From NCBI GenBank assembly GCA_016763565.1, contig JAESTO010000139.1, forward strand, positions 1 through 5,598: a DNA stretch of 5,598 bases, in the 5' to 3' direction. This DNA comes from Gammaproteobacteria bacterium (lineage in GTDB: Bacteria > Pseudomonadota > Gammaproteobacteria > JABDGN01). The notes beneath the pieces are model-generated. The model was not told the DNA's origin. It did not search any database and worked only from the letters and a program-made list of their open reading frames with translations. The stretch's first letter is position 1, and the number at the start of each line of letters is the position of its first letter. The position numbers and the translations under genes are program-made. Shown one piece after another: positions 1 through 5,598 of the stretch.

Positions 1-82
1 ATTAATAATTCCAGACACAACAATACGGCTAACGCTCGAAAACGTAAACACACTGCTTCGTCGGAAGATGAGAGCTGATTGA
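1..82 (+). CDS. Possible 3' end of an unidentified gene converging on the NRPS
   Basis: Two plus-strand frames are open from the left edge. Frame 2 runs from base 2 to the TGA at 80-82 and ends in TLENVNTLLRRKMRAD. Frame 1 runs from base 1 to the TGA at 76-78 and ends in the basic then acidic tail ARKRKHTASSEDES. Either could be the C-terminal tail of a plus-strand gene; the frame 2 version looks more like folded protein, the frame 1 version more like a disordered tail. Support comes from what follows: within 6-10 bases of these stops there is a strong Shine-Dalgarno and an ATG on the same strand, an operon-like layout. With only about 26 codons, no family can be named and the open frames could be chance. 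Confidence 0.3.
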   Translation, partial: LIIPDTTIRLTLENVNTLLRRKMRAD

Positions 83-87
83 AAACT

Positions 88-94
88 AAGGAGG
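88..94 (+). promoter_or_regulatory. Strong Shine-Dalgarno AAGGAGG
   Basis: A perfect AAGGAGG lies 5 bases before the ATG at 100. It is the best ribosome-binding site visible in the window and the main reason to take the 32-codon ORF that follows seriously. It sits just after the stops at 78 and 82, consistent with translation of a following gene in the same plus-strand transcript. Confidence 0.45.
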
Positions 95-99
95 CCATC

Positions 100-198
100 A
101 TGCCAGACAACCCCACTCACTTCTCCTGTTTGTCTATAGCGTTCCCCTACGCGTTTCTGGATATTTGTTCTCATGATTTCTTCGCCCTCTCTCATTGA
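100..198 (+). CDS. 32-residue small ORF of unknown function, or the remnant start of a lost gene
   Basis: The ORF runs ATG (100-102) to TGA (196-198) and begins MPDNPTHFSCLSIAFPYAF. The peptide is rich in aromatic residues and Ser, with two Cys and four His, and it lacks a Lys/Arg-rich N-terminus, so it does not look like a signal peptide. It has a strong Shine-Dalgarno 5 bases upstream and a preceding stop close by, as expected for a downstream gene in an operon. I do not recognise it. It may be a genuine small protein, or the surviving first codons of a longer gene whose remainder was replaced when the NRPS region arrived or rearranged. The opposite strand is also open here, so chance is possible. 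Confidence 0.3.
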   Translation: MPDNPTHFSCLSIAFPYAFLDICSHDFFALSH

Positions 199-207
199 GA
201 AATGACG

Positions 208-236
208 AATAGATCATTGTTTTATATACTTGTCAA
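208..236 (-). promoter_or_regulatory. Weak sigma-70-like promoter candidate pointing left
   Basis: On the minus strand there is a perfect -35 hexamer TTGACA (231-236) and, after exactly 17 bases, TCTATT (208-213), which matches four of six positions of the -10 consensus. It lies in the AT-rich gap just past the NRPS stop and would direct transcription leftwards over 1-200. Such a match is not rare in AT-rich DNA, and the gene it would serve is not established. Confidence 0.22.
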
Positions 237-290
237 TTCCAATTTAGAACTGCGATTGCCCTGCACTTTGTCCGGGATAGGATTAACCGC

Positions 291-3200
291 TCACGTTTCA
301 TCAACGACCATTTTTAAAATACTGAGATAGTTATTTATTATGCTCCGCGCATCACTGCTTGAAATAAATCGCTCATCAAAATTAGTGTAGAAACGCATAC
401 TGTCATTATTAGCGTCTCTACTCACTGTAAGGTTCAATGGGTAGTGATATCGGTCAAAAAAAACTGGCTCAACCATCATTTCATTATCAACAATCTCTTG
501 TGGTATTTCCCGCATATGATGAAAATGAATATAGTTAAACGTTGCAAAAAATAACTCTTGTTGATTAATATCATTCAGCAATTGTGGCAACGGATAACGA
601 CCATAAGATTCATCCACTTCAATTAATCGACGGTGAGTTATTTGCATATCGGCAGTTTCTAACGTGTTCATGTTAAATTGCATATGAAAGGGAATGATAT
701 TCCAAAACATACCGATGGCTGTTAGTGAATTGGGTAGGCTATCTGTACGACCATTGGTTATCACACCCACAATACTGTCTTGTCTACCGATAAATTGACT
801 TATTGCTAACGAAAAGGCACTGAGCAATATCGATTTAATCGACACATTCCTCTGCTTGCCTAAGATCAATAAACGTTCAACTAAAACAAGTTCAATATTC
901 ACCGGCAACTCATTTCTATTCTCTGAACTATCTGTTCTATCAGTCCTTAATGTAAGCAATACAGGATTAACTGCCGATAAACTACGCTGCCAATAGTGTT
1001 TTATTTTCTTATCATCCAATACTTTCTGTTCTTGTTGAACAAATATTTTGTACGTGTTGGCTGATGGTTTACTGCCAGAATAAAAGAGTTGTTTCATAAA
1101 CTCGATATCCGACCACCCATCAATAATTGCATGATGAAATGATACGCCTAAAGCGATATTTCCTTCACTTAATTGCATCACATGAAGACGCAACAATGAC
1201 TGATCAGTAGCAAATGCATCAAATAATCTCGCCCTATCTTTGGATAACCAATCGTTTATTTTTTCTTCTTGCTGATCTAAAGGCAGATGTGAAATGTCTT
1301 CAACACGCACATTCACTACATGGGTTTTTTTAACAATTTGCACTAATCGCTGATCAGCCAAACGTACAAAATAGCTGCGGAATATGGGAGTTACATTGAC
1401 AATACTATTCAGTGTTTGTGTGAATCGTTTGATAGAAAATCCTTTTTTCCTTAACTTGTATATTTTCTGAGGATGATATACCCCTTCTTTGTGATGCGTA
1501 TACTGCTGAATCATTAATGATTGCATCTGGCTTGCTGGATAAATATTTTCAATACTGCTGTCAGTATTTTCCATTACCTTATCTAACGCTTGTTGTGTGA
1601 TAACAGACATGGCGTCAAAGTCACTCGGTGTATACTCCTGTGCTTTATTCTTAATAATCGCTTGGCAATGTGCAATCACTTTCCTCAGCTGCTGTTCTAA
1701 AAACCGGGTCATGCGTTGGGTTTGTGCGGCTGACAATTGAGTCACCACATTGAATTTCAGCTGCTTATTAATCACTTTGGCATTGATGCTAATGAGGTTC
1801 TGATCTCGATTATCTGAATGCATAGAGAGCCCAGAAGGTTCTGAAGTTAATTGCCAAAAATCCGCTTGACTATCAAACGGCTCTAAGTAGTTAAAGCTAA
1901 TTGGCGGTAAAATTGGATGGTTTACAGCACGGGTCTGTTGGTCAGGAAATGCCCCATGGCCTAAACCTTTATGAGGGATCGCTCTGAGGCCTTCTTTCAT
2001 GTGCTTAATACTGTCTCTCAGGCTCGCTTTCACTTCCAGTTTAACGGGATACATTGTCGTGAACCAACCCACCGTACGGCTGGTATCAACATGCGCATCA
2101 ATGGCCTCTCGTCCAAGCCCTTCTAAGGTCACTCCCTGAATGGAGTCACCCTGCCAATCTTGTAAGGTATACGCCAATACTGTCAATAAGAGATCATTGG
2201 TTTCGGTGTGATACGCTTGGTTCGCGTGTTCCAGTAATTGTTGTGTGGTCTGTTGATCCAATGCAAAATGGCTCTGCTGATAAGAAATCGTCTGACTGCC
2301 ATCTTTTATCTTCTCTCTATACTGTTCATAGTCAGGCAACTGTGTCATTTGAGCTATCCAATAAGCGTGTTCTGATGGATACGTCTTGGTATACGTTTTG
2401 ACAGTCTTGACCCATTGTCGATAGCTACTGGTTTTTTCAGGCAGACTTTTACCTTGGTAAAGCTGTTGGATATCTTCTATAAGGACACGCCAGGATACCG
2501 TATCAATGATCAAGTGATGAAAAGCAAAATAAATACGCGCACTGCCATCTTGATAACCGTGCAGATAGCCCATTTGCCATAGCGGACCTGCTTCGCGATT
2601 AAAATGACTCTGCCATTGCGTCAGTCTCTCACTTTGTTCTTGTGTAGTCACGTCAGAAACATCCAATGTTTTTAGTTCAGGCAGAGCAATACTGGCATGA
2701 TAAGTTTGCTGATGCACTGATTCATACGTCACTCTTAACATATCATGATGGGCAGCTAGTTGTGCAATGCAAGATTGCAACTGCTCACGGTCTAACGCAG
2801 GCACCTTTACCAAGAAAGATTGATTCCAATGGTGAGGAGCATTGAAGTGCTGGGCTTCAACCTGATCAAAAAACCAAGATTGAATAGGCAGTAAATCAAA
2901 CGTACCCTCTAGCACACCTTGCTCTGTATAGGTTTCAATCGCCGCCTGTTCAGAAGCCAAATGCTGGGCCAGTTGCTCTACTGTTCGATGAGCAAAAATT
3001 GCTTTAACGTTGCATGTATAACCGGCTTGCCGTAAACGAGAGCTAAGCTGTATAGTCAGTATTGAGTCACCGCCTATTCTAAAAAAGTCATCCTTAATAC
3101 CCACACGTTCTAAATCTAATACCGCTTGCCAGATTTGACAAAGCGCATGTTCCAATTCACTGGAAGGTGCCACATAGTTTTCCTCAGCCCTTTGCCACAC

Positions 3201-5598
3201 TAGCTCCGGTAAGGCCTTGCGGTCAAGCTTACCATTCACCGTCAATGGAAAAGATTCCAGACGCATAAACGCACTGGGGATCATATAATCCGGTAGGCTT
3301 TGATCTAAATGTTCGATCAGTATTTCATCTGTGATGACGTGCTCACTGACATAATAAGCGATGAGGTACTGACGCGTTTCTGCTGTATCGTTGCTATGCA
3401 CTTTAGCAAGAACTGCAACTTGCTTGATCTCAGGATAACTTGAAAGAGTGTTTTCAATCTCGCCAAGCTCTATCCTAAACCCACGTATCTTCACTTGAAA
3501 ATCACTACGGCCAATATACTCTAGATTACCATCGGGCAACCATTTCACTAAATCGCCTGTTTTGTAGAGCCGGGCATACCCAGCCTTCTTATCTGACTCC
3601 GTTGCAAAAATATTTTCTATAAATCGCTCTTTAGTGAGCTCAGGTTGATTCAAATAACCCCGTGCTAAGCCCATGCCGCCTATGTATAGCTCGCCAACGA
3701 CACGCATTGGAACCTGACTATGATTTTCATCTAACACATACAGCCTGGTATTTTGAATAGGCCGGCCAAGTTTGACTGGTTTACCTCGCTCGCATGCAAA
3801 GTAAGTCATCTCTATTGAAGCTTCAGTTGGACCGTATAAATTATGAATAGCCAAATGATTAGATTGACACAATTGATAGGTTTGCTCTGATAGCGTTGAT
3901 GTCAATAGCTCACCACTACAAAATAAATACCGTAACGACTGGCTGTAATGCTTGCCAGTCATTTCAAGTGTGTGATTAAATCCTTCAAGCATTGAAGGCA
4001 CAGAATGTAAATGCGTTATCCCATGCTGCTCAATTAAATGGATTAAATACTCACTGTCCTTATGGCCTTCTGGCTTTAACATGACAAGGCAGCCACCGTA
4101 CCAATTTGCCCATAACAATTCACAAACTGACACATCAAAGATATAGGGTGTTTTTTGTAAGATTTTATCCCCAGAAGATAAAGGATATTTTTTCTGCATC
4201 CAATCAATATGATTAATGACACCTTGATGGGTAAGCATCACCCCTTTTGGCTGACCTGTGGTTCCAGACGTGTAAATCACATAAGCCAAATCCGTCGCGT
4301 TGCTTTGTGCTGTGAGATTACTAAGAGATTCTTCCTTATACAACATGCTCTCTATCGTGATCAACGCAACCTCTTTTCCCATGCACGGTTGTAGCCGATT
4401 TTTAAGGTGACTTTGTGTGAGCAGCATCTTGCTTTGGGTATCGTTCACCATGAACGTGATCCGCGCTGCTGGACAGTAGGGGTCGATGGGCACATAGGCG
4501 CCACCAGCTTTAAGCGTGGCCAAAATACCAATCACCATGTCCAAACTTCTATCCAAACATAAGGTAATGAGCGTATCAGGTTTCAGAGGGTTGCCGGTAT
4601 GACGTTGATATCGGTTCCGAATATATCGTGCCAGTTGATTCGATTGTTGGTTCAGCTCTTGATACGTCAACTGCTTGTCTTCAAAGACTAACGCAATATT
4701 ATCGGGTGTTTTTTTCACCTGCGCTTGGAATAACTGTTGAATGGTTTTGTCTTTGGGATAATCAGTCTTGGTATTATTCCACTCAACTAATAGCGTATGC
4801 CGCTCCTCTTCACTCAAAAAACTATATTGATCCACGCGCTGTCCAGGATCATTGATAATTGCCTGAGCCAATAGGGCGTAATGCTTTGTAAAGTGAATGA
4901 TAGTTTCTTCATAGAAAATATCCGCGTTATAGCATACCTTGACATCCAGTCCATTGTCTTTTTCTATTAACGCCAATCGCAGATCAAGTTCACCGGCTTG
5001 ATGCACCTCAGATAAAATTTCAAGATCACCGTATTTTGCTATTAAGTCATGTTCATCATCTCGAACAAGAAAATTTTGCAGAATAAAACTGGTTTGAAAG
5101 ACAGGAGAATGTGCTGGGTGTTGTTTTTTATTCAGCTCCGATACCAACGTAGAAAATGGATAAACAGAATGCTCTAAGCCACGAGTCACTACCCGCTTTA
5201 TTTTTTCCAAATAATCACTGAATAATTGAGTACCCTCAATGTGACTACGCAAAGCCATCATATTGATAAAGTGACCTTCCGTGTGTTCAACACGTTTTCC
5301 AGCTCCACCGGCTACGGGAACACCAATAATAATATCGTTTTGATGCGTGTATCGATAAAGAAGAATTTTGTAGAGGCCTAATAACAGCATAAATAAACTA
5401 ACCTCCTCTTTTTCAGCTAGCTGTCGTAGGGAATGCGTGAGTACTTCAGGTAAAGTAACAGAGTAAGTCTTGCCCGTATAAACAGATCGAGCGGCTCTCA
5501 TCTTATCGATAGGAAAATCTAAAATAGGCAAATCCCCTGCCAGTTCTTCTTGCCAATAAGCTAAATGCTCTCCACCTTCTTTCTCCTTATCCGCCATC
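291..5598 (-). CDS. Nonribosomal peptide synthetase, C(partial)-A-PCP-E-C, 5' end outside window
   Basis: This is a cytoplasmic multidomain NRPS that selects, activates, condenses and epimerizes one amino acid on a phosphopantetheine arm and ends in an extra condensation domain. Visible residues (numbered from the first in-window Met at 5597): C domain half 1-262, A 285-790, PCP 813-885, E 895-1312, C 1348-1768, then TGA at 291-293. All core motifs are in the expected order, including TSGTTGQPKG, YGPTE, YKTGDL, NGKLDRK, GGDSI, HHLIIDTVSW and HHAIIDGW. The first Met is almost certainly not the true start: the sequence right after it (HLAYWQEELAGDLP) is the middle of a C domain, and the HHxxxDG half must lie to the right. 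No thioesterase or reductase is present. The frame is intact over the whole length. The pocket suggests Ser, epimerized to D-Ser. The product is not identified; a Xenorhabdus/Photorhabdus-type origin is inference only. Confidence 0.96.
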   Translation of the reverse strand, partial: MADKEKEGGEHLAYWQEELAGDLPILDFPIDKMRAARSVYTGKTYSVTLPEVLTHSLRQLAEKEEVSLFMLLLGLYKILLYRYTHQNDIIIGVPVAGGAGKRVEHTEGHFINMMALRSHIEGTQLFSDYLEKIKRVVTRGLEHSVYPFSTLVSELNKKQHPAHSPVFQTSFILQNFLVRDDEHDLIAKYGDLEILSEVHQAGELDLRLALIEKDNGLDVKVCYNADIFYEETIIHFTKHYALLAQAIINDPGQRVDQYSFLSEEERHTLLVEWNNTKTDYPKDKTIQQLFQAQVKKTPDNIALVFEDKQLTYQELNQQSNQLARYIRNRYQRHTGNPLKPDTLITLCLDRSLDMVIGILATLKAGGAYVPIDPYCPAARITFMVNDTQSKMLLTQSHLKNRLQPCMGKEVALITIESMLYKEESLSNLTAQSNATDLAYVIYTSGTTGQPKGVMLTHQGVINHIDWMQKKYPLSSGDKILQKTPYIFDVSVCELLWANWYGGCLVMLKPEGHKDSEYLIHLIEQHGITHLHSVPSMLEGFNHTLEMTGKHYSQSLRYLFCSGELLTSTLSEQTYQLCQSNHLAIHNLYGPTEASIEMTYFACERGKPVKLGRPIQNTRLYVLDENHSQVPMRVVGELYIGGMGLARGYLNQPELTKERFIENIFATESDKKAGYARLYKTGDLVKWLPDGNLEYIGRSDFQVKIRGFRIELGEIENTLSSYPEIKQVAVLAKVHSNDTAETRQYLIAYYVSEHVITDEILIEHLDQSLPDYMIPSAFMRLESFPLTVNGKLDRKALPELVWQRAEENYVAPSSELEHALCQIWQAVLDLERVGIKDDFFRIGGDSILTIQLSSRLRQAGYTCNVKAIFAHRTVEQLAQHLASEQAAIETYTEQGVLEGTFDLLPIQSWFFDQVEAQHFNAPHHWNQSFLVKVPALDREQLQSCIAQLAAHHDMLRVTYESVHQQTYHASIALPELKTLDVSDVTTQEQSERLTQWQSHFNREAGPLWQMGYLHGYQDGSARIYFAFHHLIIDTVSWRVLIEDIQQLYQGKSLPEKTSSYRQWVKTVKTYTKTYPSEHAYWIAQMTQLPDYEQYREKIKDGSQTISYQQSHFALDQQTTQQLLEHANQAYHTETNDLLLTVLAYTLQDWQGDSIQGVTLEGLGREAIDAHVDTSRTVGWFTTMYPVKLEVKASLRDSIKHMKEGLRAIPHKGLGHGAFPDQQTRAVNHPILPPISFNYLEPFDSQADFWQLTSEPSGLSMHSDNRDQNLISINAKVINKQLKFNVVTQLSAAQTQRMTRFLEQQLRKVIAHCQAIIKNKAQEYTPSDFDAMSVITQQALDKVMENTDSSIENIYPASQMQSLMIQQYTHHKEGVYHPQKIYKLRKKGFSIKRFTQTLNSIVNVTPIFRSYFVRLADQRLVQIVKKTHVVNVRVEDISHLPLDQQEEKINDWLSKDRARLFDAFATDQSLLRLHVMQLSEGNIALGVSFHHAIIDGWSDIEFMKQLFYSGSKPSANTYKIFVQQEQKVLDDKKIKHYWQRSLSAVNPVLLTLRTDRTDSSENRNELPVNIELVLVERLLILGKQRNVSIKSILLSAFSLAISQFIGRQDSIVGVITNGRTDSLPNSLTAIGMFWNIIPFHMQFNMNTLETADMQITHRRLIEVDESYGRYPLPQLLNDINQQELFFATFNYIHFHHMREIPQEIVDNEMMVEPVFFDRYHYPLNLTVSRDANNDSMRFYTNFDERFISSSDARSIINNYLSILKMVVDET
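294..1556 (-). other. C-terminal condensation domain with no downstream module (NRPS residues 1348-1768)
   Basis: This is a full-length condensation fold (about 420 residues) at the extreme C-terminus, ending in KMVVDET and TGA. Its opening, IENIYPASQMQSLM (1349-1362), resembles the YPLSPMQxGM start of C domains that follow an epimerase and accept D-configured donors. The active-site motif HHAIIDGW (1488-1495) is intact, including His1489 and Asp1493. Later motifs are present but drifted: IGMFWNIIPF (1628-1637) for the usual IGxFxNTxP, YGRYPLPQLL (1665-1674), and FFATFNYIHFHH (1683-1694). No A, PCP, TE or reductase follows. Known terminal C domains of this kind release the peptide by amide bond to a free amine, or hand it to a carrier on another protein. 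Which applies here cannot be seen, but an intact HHxxxDG argues against a dead remnant. Confidence 0.88.
1662..2915 (-). other. Epimerization domain with altered signature motifs (NRPS residues 895-1312)
   Basis: This domain equilibrates the alpha-carbon of the carrier-bound residue so that a D-configured chain is passed on. Seen: LLPIQSWFF (902-910), HHLIIDTVSW (1027-1036, the HHxxxDxxSW signature, second His catalytic), LEGLGRE (1158-1164), RTVGWFTTMYPV (1174-1185), PHKGLGHG (1208-1215) and FNYLEPF (1235-1241). In the family the third motif is normally EGHGRE; here His is Leu (codon CTT, one base from CAT), while the catalytic Glu1159 stays. The PxxGxGYG motif has His for Tyr, and FNYLG has Glu for Gly. 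The length (about 415 residues) is normal and the two catalytic residues remain, so it is probably active, but the loss of three usually conserved positions leaves some doubt. HHxxxDxxSW, not HHxxxDG, separates it clearly from a condensation domain. Confidence 0.9.
2943..3161 (-). other. Peptidyl carrier protein domain, GGDSI type (NRPS residues 813-885)
   Basis: The carrier holds the aminoacyl and then peptidyl chain as a thioester on 4'-phosphopantetheine. The core motif DDFFRIGGDSIL runs over residues 836-847, with Ser845 as the attachment residue. Carriers with GGDSI rather than GGHSL are known to be associated with a following epimerization domain, which agrees with the E domain starting about 10 residues after the carrier. 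It follows the A domain directly through a short linker (LVWQRAEENYVAPSSELE). It looks intact and should be active after modification by a phosphopantetheinyl transferase, which is not in the window. Confidence 0.92.
3228..4745 (-). other. Adenylation domain, Ser-like pocket DVCHFSLIEK (NRPS residues 285-790)
   Basis: This domain activates an amino acid as aminoacyl-AMP and loads it on the adjacent PCP. Core motifs seen: A1 LTYQEL (310-315), A2 LKAGGAYVPIDP (362-373), A3 TSGTTGQPKG (443-452), A4 FDVSVCELLW (487-496), A5 YGPTE (588-592), A6 from GELYIGG (635-641), A7 YKTGDL (678-683), A8 GRSDFQVKIRGFRIELGEIE (696-715), A10 NGKLDRK (778-784). Aligning by hand to the gramicidin S synthetase Phe domain gives the pocket residues D488, V489, C492, H531, F559, S561, L587, I595, E596, K780. 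Known serine codes are of the type DVWHLSLIDK or DVWHFSLVDK, so this matches Ser except W to C at position 239 and D to E at 331. Ser is the best call; 2,3-diaminopropionate or another small hydroxy/amino residue is possible. The codons were checked: Cys492 is TGT, one base from TGG. Confidence 0.93.
4812..5597 (-). other. Condensation domain, C-terminal half only (NRPS residues 1-262)
   Basis: This half-domain helps form the peptide bond between the upstream donor chain and the residue loaded by the A domain of this module. Visible core elements are the LAYWQEELAGDLP segment (12-24), the hydrophobic stretch ending in DIIIGVPVAGG (88-98), the GHFINMMALR motif (108-117, equivalent to the usual GYFVNxxxLR), VYPFSTLVSEL (145-155) and SPVFQTSFILQNF (164-176). 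The catalytic HHxxxDG motif is absent only because the window stops; it belongs in the preceding roughly 150-200 residues. Because that half is missing, the subtype (donor L, donor D or acyl) cannot be decided. The FINMMALR wording recalls C domains that take acyl or polyketide donors, which is a weak hint only. The linker to the A domain contains the usual LSEEERHTLLVEWNNT segment (261-276). Confidence 0.93.

Noticed and set aside
1..195. A minus-strand ORF (ATG at 195 or 174, open to the left edge) as a gene downstream of the NRPS
   Set aside because: There is no good Shine-Dalgarno and no recognisable domain, and it opposes the better-supported plus-strand ORF with AAGGAGG. It is kept only as an open question.
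168..201. Inverted repeat TTCTCA/TGAGAA
   Set aside because: Six pairs separated by 22 bases with no T tract; expected by chance in this composition.
201..218. Hairpin AATGA/TCATT followed by GTTTTA as a terminator for a plus-strand gene
   Set aside because: The stem is only five AT-rich pairs with an eight-base loop and the T run is short and interrupted; too weak for a rho-independent terminator.
251..290. Imperfect inverted repeat GCGATT/AACCGC as the NRPS terminator
   Set aside because: The outer stem has a mismatch, the interior does not pair well, and no U-rich tract follows on the minus strand.
294..1556. The C-terminal domain as a second epimerization domain
   Set aside because: It carries HHxxxDG (HHAIIDG), lacks HHxxxDxxSW, EGxGRE and FNYLG in the proper places, and starts with the YPxSxMQ wording of condensation domains.
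4209..4394. A 61-codon plus-strand ORF inside the adenylation domain
   Set aside because: It is antisense to clearly conserved A-domain coding sequence (A3 motif region), has no recognisable domain, and is best explained as a chance open frame.
4628..4855. A 75-codon plus-strand ORF over the C-A linker
   Set aside because: It lies antisense to conserved NRPS sequence and its product shows no family features; a chance open frame.
5595..5597. The first in-window Met as the true start of the NRPS
   Set aside because: It falls in the middle of a condensation domain whose HHxxxDG half is missing, and no upstream ribosome-binding site can be seen. The frame should continue beyond the right edge.

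Overview
The window is dominated by one minus-strand gene, a nonribosomal peptide synthetase (NRPS) that fills everything from the right edge down to position 291. Its 1768 visible residues read, in order of synthesis: C (C-terminal half only) - A - PCP - E - C, then a stop. The 5' end of the gene lies beyond the right edge, because the first condensation domain is missing its HHxxxDG half. The base composition looks AT-leaning (low-to-mid 40s % GC by eye). The protein resembles gammaproteobacterial NRPSs, so an Enterobacterales host of the Xenorhabdus/Photorhabdus kind is the best guess, with marine gammaproteobacteria such as Vibrio or Photobacterium as alternatives. This is an inference from style, not a database match.

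Region by region (right to left, the direction of transcription): about 5597-4812 is the acceptor-side half of a condensation domain. About 4745-3228 is an adenylation domain with a readable ten-residue pocket, D-V-C-H-F-S-L-I-E-K, close to the serine codes except for Cys in place of Trp at position 239. About 3161-2943 is a carrier protein with the GGDSI signature typical of carriers paired with an epimerase. About 2915-1662 is an epimerization domain with its catalytic His and Glu present but several signature positions altered. About 1556-294 is a complete, active-looking condensation domain at the very C-terminus, with no A, PCP, TE or reductase after it.

Together this module would load a Ser-like residue, join it to an incoming chain, epimerize it to D, and pass the chain to the terminal C domain. 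That domain must either release the chain onto a free amine or hand it to a separate protein. No NRPS sequence continues leftward in the visible 290 bases, which favours release or a partner encoded elsewhere.

Positions 1-290 are not part of the NRPS. The plus strand carries what may be the 3' end of a gene converging on the NRPS (stop at 78 or 82), then a strong Shine-Dalgarno (AAGGAGG, 88-94) and a 32-codon ORF (100-198). The minus strand has a weak promoter-like pair at 208-236 and a competing open frame running to the left edge. I saw no convincing rho-independent terminator here, and nothing recognisable between 199 and 290 apart from the promoter-like pair.
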